A stretch of DNA of 14,589 bases from SHZL01 sp035292625 (lineage in GTDB: Bacteria > Pseudomonadota > Gammaproteobacteria > Xanthomonadales > SZUA-36), in assembly GCA_035292625.1 (NCBI GenBank), contig DATDPS010000023.1, positions 1-14,589 on the forward strand, read 5' to 3'. Each line of letters starts with the position of its first letter. Within the stretch, counting starts at the first letter, position 1. The notes under the pieces are model-generated. The model saw nothing but the letters and a program-made list of their open reading frames with translations. It had not been told where the DNA came from and did no database searches. This document shows positions 5,638 through 12,704 of the stretch, one piece after another. Position numbers and translations under genes: made by a program.

Positions 5638-7944
5638 ATGGACAACTGCACATGTTCCAACCGTTACCTGTCGATTCTCGCCCTGGCGGTGTTCTCCTGC
5701 CCGCTGATGCCTGAAACCGCTGTCGCCCAGGAAGGCAGCGCGCTCGAAGAGATCATCGTCACGGCAACCAAGCGCGACGTTGCGCTGCAGGACGTTCCGA
5801 TCACCGTCAGCGTCTTCACCGAAGACGACATCAATCGCCAGCACATCGTTCGCCCACAGGATTTCATCAACCAGGTTTCCAACGTCACCCTGACCACGGC
5901 CGTCCGCCCCGGCGAATCCAATGTCAGCATGCGTGGCATCCAGGGCAACTTCGGTTTGACCCAACCGGTTGCCGTGGTGGTCGATGGGGTCGTGGCCGCG
6001 AATCCGCAGGCTCTTGATCAGGAACTGGTCGGTATTGAGCAAATTGAAGTGGTCAAGGGACCGCAAAGCGCCCTGTATGGCAGGAATGCCAACGCAGGTG
6101 CAATCGTCATCAGCACCAAGCGGCCGTCGGATGAGTTCGAAGGGAAGGCGCTTGTCGGGTTCGGGAATGGCGATTCGTTCCGCGCGCAGGCGCTGGTCAG
6201 CGGGCCGCTGGCGGACAACGTTTTCGCGCGGCTGGCGGTGTCACACAATGAGCGGGATGGATTCTGGGACAACCGCACGACCGGAGAACCGGCAGATTTT
6301 CACGAACAGCAAATCATCGACGGCCGGGTGATCTTCGAACCTTCAGATTCATTGACCATAGACCTGCGCGCCAAGGCCAGCTCAATGGAAATGGGATCGC
6401 AACTGTGGAGCGTCCAGGTGCCACCGTTCATCCCGGTCACCAACAACGACTATTTCCCGACTTACGAAATGAACAACAACCTGCCGGGCGAACAGGATCG
6501 CTACGACTTTTCAGCGAAAATCGATTGGGACATATCTCTCGGCACCCTGACCTTTATCGGCAGCTATGACGATTTCGAGTCCCAGTATTCCGCTGATGGC
6601 GCGCTGCATACGATCTTCCCCGGCGGACCGCCCACCATTTTCGTCAATCCGAACGCGCTGCTGGGTCTCGATCCACCCGCATATCCCGGATACAGCCGGC
6701 TGCTCGGCGATGGCAACGCCTATGCCGAGCTCGACCAGTCCGACACCACGCTGGAGTTGCGCCTGACCTCGCCCTCGGACCAGCCGTTCCGCTGGTTTGC
6801 AGGTGCCTATTACGCGGATTCCACGCGCTTGGGCTACTCGGATACGCGCGTCGATACCGGCGCCGGCGTGATCTACGAGAAGCTGGGGCCGGGACTGGTG
6901 GCCGGGGGGACGAATACGATCATCGCGGTGGCACAGTATCAGGACGTCGATATCGAGGACTATGCCTTTTTCGGCCAGGTTGAGTACGACCTGACCGATC
7001 AGTTCACCTTTGAAGTCTCCATGCGCTATGACGACGAGACGGTCGAAAACATCAACCTGATCCCAACCGGCAATTCGCCGGTGACCGGAAGGCCGCTCAC
7101 GGATCCGGTGGCAGCGCCCAGCGGACTCTACCGTGAGGACTCATTCTCCGAGGTTCAGCCCCGCGTTGCCCTGCGCTACCAGCCCAATGACAACCTGACG
7201 ATTTTCGGCAGCTATGGCCGGGGTTTCCGCAGCGGCGGGTTTAACGGCGCGGGACTGGGCGCACGCGTGAAGCTGCAGGCGCCGAACACGAACTTCCCGG
7301 ACAACTATCCAGGGGAAACTTCTGATGCATACGAGCTCGGTTTCAAGAGCCAGTGGCTCGACGGCAGGGTGCAACTGAATGGCGCAGTCTTCTACACCGA
7401 CATCGACGATGCCCAGGCGTTTACGGCATTCCCCAGCCCGCCGATCACCATCGTCATTTCGCTGGAGAAAGTGCATGCCGAGGGGGCCGAGCTCGAGCTG
7501 GTCTTCCAGGTGACGGACATGCTGCGCGTTTCGGACAGCTATGGATTTACGGATACGGAAATTGAACAGTCCCAGCTGCCCACGTCGATCGGCAAGGAAA
7601 TACCGGGAACACCCGACTACACCAACACCTTTAACGTGGACTTCGATGTGCCCATTACCTCGGGGATGTCCGTTGTCGCACACGCCGATTGGCAGATGAT
7701 TGGCTCCATGTGGTTCGATGTCTACAACACGCCGCTGACACAGCGCGAATCACTGGGCCTGCTCAATGGCCGCATCGCCCTTATCGGCTCGCACCAGGAT
7801 AACACTTGGGAGGTCGGGGTATGGGGCCGCAACCTGACTGACAAGTTTTACAACATTTACTCAGCTCCGGTTCTGCCGATCGGGAACTTCTCATACCGCG
7901 CCGCTCCTCGCAGTTATGGCGTGGACCTCGTTTACAGATTTTGA
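5638..7944 (+). CDS. TonB-dependent outer-membrane receptor
   Basis: A 768-residue outer-membrane receptor. Residues 1-30 are a signal peptide ending AVA. The TonB box-like segment LEEIIVTATK (about 36-45) leads into the plug domain with typical motifs: SNVSMRGI, VAVVVDGVV, and IEQIEVVKGPQSALYGRNANAGAI near residues 134-155. The remainder is the beta-barrel, ending in YGVDLVYRF with the terminal Phe used for outer-membrane insertion. It belongs to the broad group often annotated as 'iron complex' receptors, but many members import organic molecules. No siderophore or B12 genes are nearby. The next gene, for an LDI-like protein, begins 22 bases later, so import of that enzyme's substrate is the better guess. 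The ligand cannot be read from the sequence. Confidence 0.94.
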   Translation: MDNCTCSNRYLSILALAVFSCPLMPETAVAQEGSALEEIIVTATKRDVALQDVPITVSVFTEDDINRQHIVRPQDFINQVSNVTLTTAVRPGESNVSMRGIQGNFGLTQPVAVVVDGVVAANPQALDQELVGIEQIEVVKGPQSALYGRNANAGAIVISTKRPSDEFEGKALVGFGNGDSFRAQALVSGPLADNVFARLAVSHNERDGFWDNRTTGEPADFHEQQIIDGRVIFEPSDSLTIDLRAKASSMEMGSQLWSVQVPPFIPVTNNDYFPTYEMNNNLPGEQDRYDFSAKIDWDISLGTLTFIGSYDDFESQYSADGALHTIFPGGPPTIFVNPNALLGLDPPAYPGYSRLLGDGNAYAELDQSDTTLELRLTSPSDQPFRWFAGAYYADSTRLGYSDTRVDTGAGVIYEKLGPGLVAGGTNTIIAVAQYQDVDIEDYAFFGQVEYDLTDQFTFEVSMRYDDETVENINLIPTGNSPVTGRPLTDPVAAPSGLYREDSFSEVQPRVALRYQPNDNLTIFGSYGRGFRSGGFNGAGLGARVKLQAPNTNFPDNYPGETSDAYELGFKSQWLDGRVQLNGAVFYTDIDDAQAFTAFPSPPITIVISLEKVHAEGAELELVFQVTDMLRVSDSYGFTDTEIEQSQLPTSIGKEIPGTPDYTNTFNVDFDVPITSGMSVVAHADWQMIGSMWFDVYNTPLTQRESLGLLNGRIALIGSHQDNTWEVGVWGRNLTDKFYNIYSAPVLPIGNFSYRAAPRSYGVDLVYRF

Positions 7945-7966
7945 TCCAGTAGGCTGGTAATCACCG

Positions 7967-9673
7967 ATGCGTTTCAATCCAAGGGCAGAAATTTCCGTGC
8001 ATGACCGTCAGCCCCCAAGGTACCGCAGTCTTGGGCGCCGCGGCCTCGTTTGCGCCCTGTCGATGGCGCTGGTCGCACTCGCGTCCCCGGCGGGAGCCAG
8101 GGCGGAGGCGTCCCTGGCCGACATCAAGGCGACAGACTACCCCTCGCTCACAGACAAGGAGCTTGGCCACATCCGCCGCATGGTCGACCTTTCCCGGCAG
8201 TTGCCAGGCGACTGGTCCGGCATGTCGGATGACCTGTGGTCCGTGGCCGAGCGCACGCAACAGTTTCAACTTGCCTACATGGCCATGGCGCTGGCGCTCG
8301 TGCAGCACCAGTACACACCGGCCTACCGGGAGCTGTATCGCGAGTCCATGTATGAGTTGATCCAGAAACTGACCAACCCGGACATCTGGGAGTCGTGGCT
8401 CAATTCCAGCCGGGCGGGAACTGCGTTCGCTGATCCCGACCTCGGAGACGTCACGCGCGGCTGGATCGACCCCATTCGCAAGTACAACATCATGCTGAAG
8501 GGCTATTTGCTGCAGGCCGGCGCGATGTACGAGATGTTGCACCGGGACGGCGTCTTTACCAAGGCTGATGGTTTCACGTTCAAATACCAGCCGTTCACGT
8601 GGGGCAATGGTCCTGTCACGTTTCGCTATTCACTGTCAGACGTGGCAAACATCGTTTACCGGGAATTCGTGGACGGGAATTACGAGGGGGTTCAATGCGA
8701 ACCCAACCGTGTCTTCCCGGCCTGCAACCAGTTACCGATCCTGGGATTGCTGACGCACGACCAGATTTTCGGCACCGGGTATGCAAAAGACGTGATGCCG
8801 AAATTCTCCAGGGCCTGGGTCGAGAAGCACTACACGAATCCCGTCACGAAGTGGAACGTGCGCCATATCTATGTCAAGCAGGGAATCCGTGAAGAACCTG
8901 GCACGCCGGTCCTGGATGGCTGGGCAGGTTCCTGGATGCACGCCTGGAATCCGGAATTGGCCGCATCGATCTATGCCGGTCAGAAGGAAATCTACCTGGA
9001 CAAATTCTTGAGCGGTGAGTATGCACACAACGCCCCGGCACCTGGGTACTCGGAAGGAAACCGGACACTCCTGTCGTTGGGGTTCAGCCAGTTTGCCTTC
9101 ATGGCCGCGGAAGTCGGTGATACCGAAGCAAGGGCCGCTCTGCTGGACTACGCGGAGAAAAACTTCGGTCCGGTTTGGAAAGACGGAGCGTACTACTACC
9201 CACGAAGCGACGATTACGCGCCCGATGCCAATGGCAGTTCGCATGGGGTGGACACCTGGTCCGGCAATGTGCTGTTGGCCCTGGCTCGGCTGGACAAGGG
9301 TGGCGGATTCCTGAAGATGTATCGCGAGCCCTGGGGTGACAAGCAGCTCAAAGCGCCGCAGGTTACACACATCGATGATGTGACCACCAGTGTCAGCCAG
9401 GCCTGGTACGACGACAAAAAAGACGCGTTGATCGTCACCTTGAAGCCCGGGCCCGTTGCCGCCAGGCGGGTGAAGTTCTCGGTGCAAGCACTCGACCCGG
9501 CGAAGTCCTACAGCGTCCTCAAGGACGGCCAATTGCTGGGCCAGGCACACGGCCAGGCCGGCGATCAGGCGGGCGGCCCCCAGGATGGGGTTGAGTGGGA
9601 AGGTGACGGTTCGGCGCAGATCAGTACGGACCTCGAACGCGAACATACCTTTATCATCGCCGCAAACGAGTAG
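7967..9673 (+). CDS. Linalool dehydratase/isomerase-like secreted protein with C-terminal extension
   Basis: A 568-residue secreted protein. The N-region with RRGLVCALSMALVALASPAGARA is a signal peptide, cleaved near residue 46; the twin arginine is only a weak Tat signal. The core (about 85-455) resembles, from memory, linalool dehydratase/isomerase (LDI) of Castellaniella defragrans, a periplasmic cofactor-free (alpha,alpha)6-barrel enzyme. Shared blocks are DPIRKYNIMLKGYL (168-181, LDI DPIEKENIMYKGHL) and GVQCEPNRVFPACN (241-254, LDI GIVCEPDNYFVQCN). The second gives Cys244 and Cys253 with the spacing of LDI Cys171/Cys180. The position of LDI His129 is Tyr180 here. Cys244 and Cys253 are the only cysteines of the mature protein. 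Residues 455-568 look beta-rich and have no counterpart in LDI. Expected activity: dehydration or isomerisation of an alkenol; the true substrate is unknown. The ATG at 7967 has only a weak ribosome site; GTG 7997 is an alternative. Confidence 0.82.
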   Translation: MRFNPRAEISVHDRQPPRYRSLGRRGLVCALSMALVALASPAGARAEASLADIKATDYPSLTDKELGHIRRMVDLSRQLPGDWSGMSDDLWSVAERTQQFQLAYMAMALALVQHQYTPAYRELYRESMYELIQKLTNPDIWESWLNSSRAGTAFADPDLGDVTRGWIDPIRKYNIMLKGYLLQAGAMYEMLHRDGVFTKADGFTFKYQPFTWGNGPVTFRYSLSDVANIVYREFVDGNYEGVQCEPNRVFPACNQLPILGLLTHDQIFGTGYAKDVMPKFSRAWVEKHYTNPVTKWNVRHIYVKQGIREEPGTPVLDGWAGSWMHAWNPELAASIYAGQKEIYLDKFLSGEYAHNAPAPGYSEGNRTLLSLGFSQFAFMAAEVGDTEARAALLDYAEKNFGPVWKDGAYYYPRSDDYAPDANGSSHGVDTWSGNVLLALARLDKGGGFLKMYREPWGDKQLKAPQVTHIDDVTTSVSQAWYDDKKDALIVTLKPGPVAARRVKFSVQALDPAKSYSVLKDGQLLGQAHGQAGDQAGGPQDGVEWEGDGSAQISTDLEREHTFIIAANE

Positions 9674-9681
9674 CCACGCTC

Positions 9682-10053
9682 ATGAATCCCTCGCCAGGAA
9701 CCATCACTATCAGGAGTAAGCGCTGCGCGCTCATTCTGCTCCTGGCCTGTGCCCCGCTTGTGCATGCCGACGAGGCTGCGCAGGGGCTGCAAATAACCGG
9801 TTGCACGGTGTTTTCCGAACGGGACAAGAGCATTTCGCTGGATTGCGCAAGCGAAGCCCGCAAGTCCTGTGCTGGCCCTGGAACCTGCGAACTCCCGATC
9901 GGGCTCAACCTGACTGGGGGCAAGGATCCCGACGGCAATCCGGATACCTGGGAACTCGTCAGGGTCGAGTTCTCGTGCCACGGAATTGCACGTATCAATG
10001 GCCCGCACTATCAGAATGACCACGCGACGATGACCTTAGCCTGTCAACGTTGA
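9682..10053 (+). CDS. Small six-cysteine secreted protein, lectin-like cysteine pattern
   Basis: A 123-residue protein with a signal peptide (ALILLLACAPLVHA, cleavage near residue 29). The mature part has six cysteines at 41, 55, 63, 69, 99 and 121, suggesting three disulfides. The order C...C..GPGTC.LPI......DP.G.P.TW.LV.V.FSC.G resembles, from memory, the C-terminal half of SUEL/rhamnose-binding lectin domains and related short bacterial proteins (C.G...C.v......DP..GT.K.L.V.Y.C). That likeness is weak and not an assignment. It starts 8 bases after the LDI-like gene and ends 11 bases before the Dsb gene, so all three are cotranscribed. A binding or accessory role in the periplasm is possible; otherwise the function is unknown. 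Confidence 0.8.
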   Translation: MNPSPGTITIRSKRCALILLLACAPLVHADEAAQGLQITGCTVFSERDKSISLDCASEARKSCAGPGTCELPIGLNLTGGKDPDGNPDTWELVRVEFSCHGIARINGPHYQNDHATMTLACQR

Positions 10054-10064
10054 CCGATGGATAA

Positions 10065-10826
10065 GTGAAACCTCATTTTGCGATCCTGCTCGCCGCACTT
10101 GTTTGCGGCGCCCCATCGCCGGGATTCGCGGGGTCGACGGGCGAGGAACCTCGCCAGGGTGAAGAGGAGCAGGTCATCGAGTATCTGCGGGATCATCCCG
10201 AGTTCCTGATCGATCATCCGGAATTCCTGCAGCGCACCAACGCCTTGAGGCAACAGGCGGAGGGGCAAGCGCAGCTTGAACAACGCCTCGCCTTGATTCG
10301 GGCTCAAGAGGACTCGTTGTTCCGGTCTGAATGGACGCCGGTCCGGGGAAATCCGGAAGCGCCTTACACGCTCATCGAGTTCTCCGACTATCAATGCGTG
10401 CCGTGCAAGCGCAGCTTCCCCGCGATTGAGTCCTTCATGGAGAAACAGGAAAACGTTCGATTGATTCAATTGCAACTGCCCATTTACGGCCCGTATTCCA
10501 CCATGGCGGCGCGAGCCGCCCTGATTTCCAACAAGCTCGGAGATTTTGGCGAGTATCATTCAGCCATGATGCAGACCCCAAATCCAGTCGGGCTGGAATC
10601 CATCGAGGCCGCTCTACAGGTCGCGGGCGTATCCGCGGATGAGTTCAGCGCACTTATGAATGAATCTGAACTGGCTGACTATCTGAAGGCGGTGAAAGAG
10701 TTCTCGATTGCGACCAATGTTCTCGGTACCCCTGCCTTCCTGTTGAATGGCGTGCTGCTCAACGGTGCAGTCACCGAAGACGGGCTCGACGATGCCATGG
10801 CACAATTGATGCAGCAGGGCAACTGA
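10065..10826 (+). CDS. DsbA/Com1-like periplasmic thiol-disulfide oxidoreductase
   Basis: A 253-residue secreted thioredoxin-fold protein. Signal peptide: residues 1-22 (AILLAALVCGAPSPGFA). An N-terminal helical segment (35-80) contains a near-duplicate DHPEFL-I-DHPEFL; in Com1/ScsC-like relatives this region forms dimers or trimers. The DsbA-like domain follows, with FSDYQCVPCKRSFP giving the redox pair Cys111/Cys114 (CVPC) and GTPAFLLNG giving the cis-proline (Pro223). Oligomeric relatives act as disulfide isomerases or reductases rather than pure oxidases. The start is a GTG 11 bases after the six-cysteine protein's stop. Likely clients are its operon partners: the six-cysteine protein and the LDI-like enzyme, whose paired active-site cysteines would otherwise tend to oxidise in the periplasm. 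The client link is inference. Confidence 0.88.
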   Translation: MKPHFAILLAALVCGAPSPGFAGSTGEEPRQGEEEQVIEYLRDHPEFLIDHPEFLQRTNALRQQAEGQAQLEQRLALIRAQEDSLFRSEWTPVRGNPEAPYTLIEFSDYQCVPCKRSFPAIESFMEKQENVRLIQLQLPIYGPYSTMAARAALISNKLGDFGEYHSAMMQTPNPVGLESIEAALQVAGVSADEFSALMNESELADYLKAVKEFSIATNVLGTPAFLLNGVLLNGAVTEDGLDDAMAQLMQQGN

Positions 10827-10848
10827 AAACCGAGGTAAACTTCCCGAG

Positions 10849-11775
10849 ATGCGAAGAATCAACCTCAGAAGTATCGATTTGAATCTTCTCACAGCACTGG
10901 AGGCCTTGCTCGATGAAAAGAGCGTTACGAAGGCGGGCGCCAGGCTGTACCTCAGCCAGTCGGCGATGAGCCGTGCGCTGGGGCGGTTGCGGACGATATT
11001 CGACGATCAGCTCCTGGTGCAATGCGGCCGATCTTCCGTGCTGACCCCGAAAGCGGAATCGCTGCAACCGGAATTGCAGCAGATTCTCGTTTCGATTCGA
11101 AAGTTCGTTTCATCCCAGGAGTTTGAGCCATCCACGGCCGAGGGCTCGATGGCGCTTTCTGCCTCGGACGCCATGATTGCGTCGTTCCTCGCGGAAATGA
11201 TCCGGAAAATCGTGTTCGAGGCTCCACACGTCCATTTCTCCCTCAACGAACCCCAGTCCAACGATCCCGAGTTGCTGCGCCAGGGGCATCGCGACCTGTT
11301 GCTGGCGGCCCACCGCCCGGAATCGGACCTGCACTGCACCGAACTGCTGATCGATAACCGCCTTTCCTGCCTCGTGAGCAAGACCCATCCGCTTGCGGGC
11401 CAGAAGCTCACGAAAACTTCCTTTGTGCAGCACGGGCACATTGAACTCGGGACCCCAACCGGGCGGCGGATTGAAAGGCGCCTGGAAAAGAAGGGTTACC
11501 ACCGGCGGCTGGCGCTGAAGGCCAGCAGCCTGATCTCGGCCTCGGCCATCGCGGCACAGACCGATTGGATATTCACCGTGCCAACGATCTTCGCGCTCAC
11601 CGCGGTAAAGATGTTCGACCTGGCGATGCTGGAAATGCCTTTGAAGCTGGTTGATCCTGAGGACGCGCCGATCGCGCTCTACATGATCTGGCATGAGCGC
11701 TGTAATACCGATCCCCTGCATTCCTGGGTGCGCGGCCTGCTGGTCAAGCAGCTCGAAGGCTGGATCTTCATCTAG
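10849..11775 (+). CDS. LysR-family transcriptional regulator (NodD-like type), last gene of the operon
   Basis: A full-length LysR regulator of 308 residues. The N-terminus IDLNLLTALEALLDEKSVTKAGARL followed by LSQSAMSRALGRLR and FDDQLLV is the winged HTH of the NodD/LeuO-like branch. The effector domain follows from about residue 95. It begins 22 bases after the Dsb gene on the same strand and so is probably the last gene of the receptor-LDI-like unit. Regulators of this branch often respond to small aromatic or hydrophobic inducers, which would fit substrate-induced control of the operon. Direct proof of target sites is lacking; the TATC-N12-GATA pair at the receptor promoter is one place to look. 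Confidence 0.92.
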   Translation: MRRINLRSIDLNLLTALEALLDEKSVTKAGARLYLSQSAMSRALGRLRTIFDDQLLVQCGRSSVLTPKAESLQPELQQILVSIRKFVSSQEFEPSTAEGSMALSASDAMIASFLAEMIRKIVFEAPHVHFSLNEPQSNDPELLRQGHRDLLLAAHRPESDLHCTELLIDNRLSCLVSKTHPLAGQKLTKTSFVQHGHIELGTPTGRRIERRLEKKGYHRRLALKASSLISASAIAAQTDWIFTVPTIFALTAVKMFDLAMLEMPLKLVDPEDAPIALYMIWHERCNTDPLHSWVRGLLVKQLEGWIFI

Positions 11776-11820
11776 GAACTTGTGCCGGACGGCGCGTCAG
11801 GCGAAGCAAATCAAGCGGCG

Positions 11821-12564
11821 CTATGCGGGCTTGTTCACGTCCCTCTCGACCGTGGGGTTGGGCGGCTCTTGGGCAAGAAGATAGGCGACAGCGCGTTCTA
11901 CGTGAATTTTGGTCGTGTCCAACACAGGAATGCCTGCTTGGGCTCCATCCCGGAAGAGCAATGGCAATTCCGTCCCACCTAGAATCAGACCTTGAATGCC
12001 TTCCTGTCTCCTTAATCGTTCCACGATTGTCAGCAATTGTTCTCGCGTTTCAGCCCGATAGACCCCATGAACGAGCTCGTCCATGTATCGGTTGTGGACG
12101 CAATCCTGTTCGTCTGAGCTCGGAACGACTACCTCGATTCGATGTGCAGAAAAGACCTTGGGGTAGAACCCTCCCTGCATCGTGAAGCGCGTTCCGATCA
12201 ATCCGACCTTCCAAAGTCCAAGCGTCAACGCGGCCTCGCAGGTGGCCTCAACAATACTCACCAGCGGGATCGGGGACCGTTGGCGAATATCCTCAAACAC
12301 GAGGTGAGGAGTATTAGAAGCGAATAAACAGAAATCGGCCCCGGCCGCTGCCAATTTCACCACCTCAGCCAGCAGATACTCGGTGACCTCAGGCAGATTT
12401 CCTGCACCGATCAAATCAAGCATTTTCTTCAGATCGATGCTGTTGATCAGGATGGACGGATAACCACCATCACTTCGCTGCCCCCGGTATAGCGCAATGA
12501 TCTGACGGTAGTAGTCAACGGTCGACTCAGGTGCAATGCCACCAACGATGCCCAGGGTCTTCAT
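11821..12564 (-). CDS. Aspartate/glutamate racemase family protein lacking both catalytic cysteines
   Basis: A 247-residue protein of the cofactor-independent Asp/Glu racemase family. The N-terminal GIVGGIAPESTVDYYR is the family hallmark, and there are two pseudo-symmetric domains with the catalytic segments FASNTPHLVF (81-90) and LGGTELPLLF (195-204). In two-cysteine racemases these read CNT and GCTE. Here the catalytic positions are Ser83 and Gly197; I checked both codons on the minus strand (TCT and GGT). The second acid/base is therefore absent, so ordinary racemisation is doubtful. Related activities such as one-base epimerase, lyase or decarboxylase are possible. The ATG at 12564 has only a weak GAAG site. 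It is 140 bases downstream of the PLP-enzyme gene and converges with the LysR gene. Base composition looks more AT-rich than the operon to its left. Confidence 0.87.
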   Translation of the reverse strand: MKTLGIVGGIAPESTVDYYRQIIALYRGQRSDGGYPSILINSIDLKKMLDLIGAGNLPEVTEYLLAEVVKLAAAGADFCLFASNTPHLVFEDIRQRSPIPLVSIVEATCEAALTLGLWKVGLIGTRFTMQGGFYPKVFSAHRIEVVVPSSDEQDCVHNRYMDELVHGVYRAETREQLLTIVERLRRQEGIQGLILGGTELPLLFRDGAQAGIPVLDTTKIHVERAVAYLLAQEPPNPTVERDVNKPA

Positions 12565-12620
12565 TTAGATATCTTCAATAGCGCGCGAATCATTGTTTGA
12601 GCCGTGTAACGAGGCTGTAG

Positions 12621-12647
12621 AAAAAGCTCCATTGCGGCCCGCGGAGC
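12621..12647 (-). terminator. Candidate intrinsic terminator of the PLP-enzyme gene
   Basis: On the minus strand GCTCC (12647-12643) and GGAGC (12630-12626) can pair around a GC-rich interior and are followed at once by TTTTT (12625-12621). It lies about 60 bases after the stop codon. An overlapping alternative stem GCCCGC-TCC-GCGGGC (12637-12651) sits inside outer arms CATTGC/GCAATG (12630-12665). Confidence 0.45.
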
Positions 12648-12704
12648 GGGCTGTCAGGTGCAATGCCATGATGGGTGTCGCGGTAGGGTGAAGCGCCAAT
12701 ATCG

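Noticed and set aside
8732..9646. 304-residue open frame antisense to the LDI-like gene
   Set aside because: Compositionally a shadow of a high-GC gene; no motif and no ribosome site considered convincing.
10184..10222. Tandem GATCATCC-GA-TTCCTGATC duplication in the Dsb gene as a mobile or phase-variable repeat
   Set aside because: Two imperfect copies of an 18-21 base unit differing at wobble positions, in frame, and in a region where relatives also have repeated Pro-Glu helices; ordinary protein evolution explains it.
11776..11820. Stem CAAGC...GCTTG between the convergent LysR and racemase genes as a terminator or attC
   Set aside because: Only a 5-bp outer stem, no T-run on either strand and no R boxes of the attC type.
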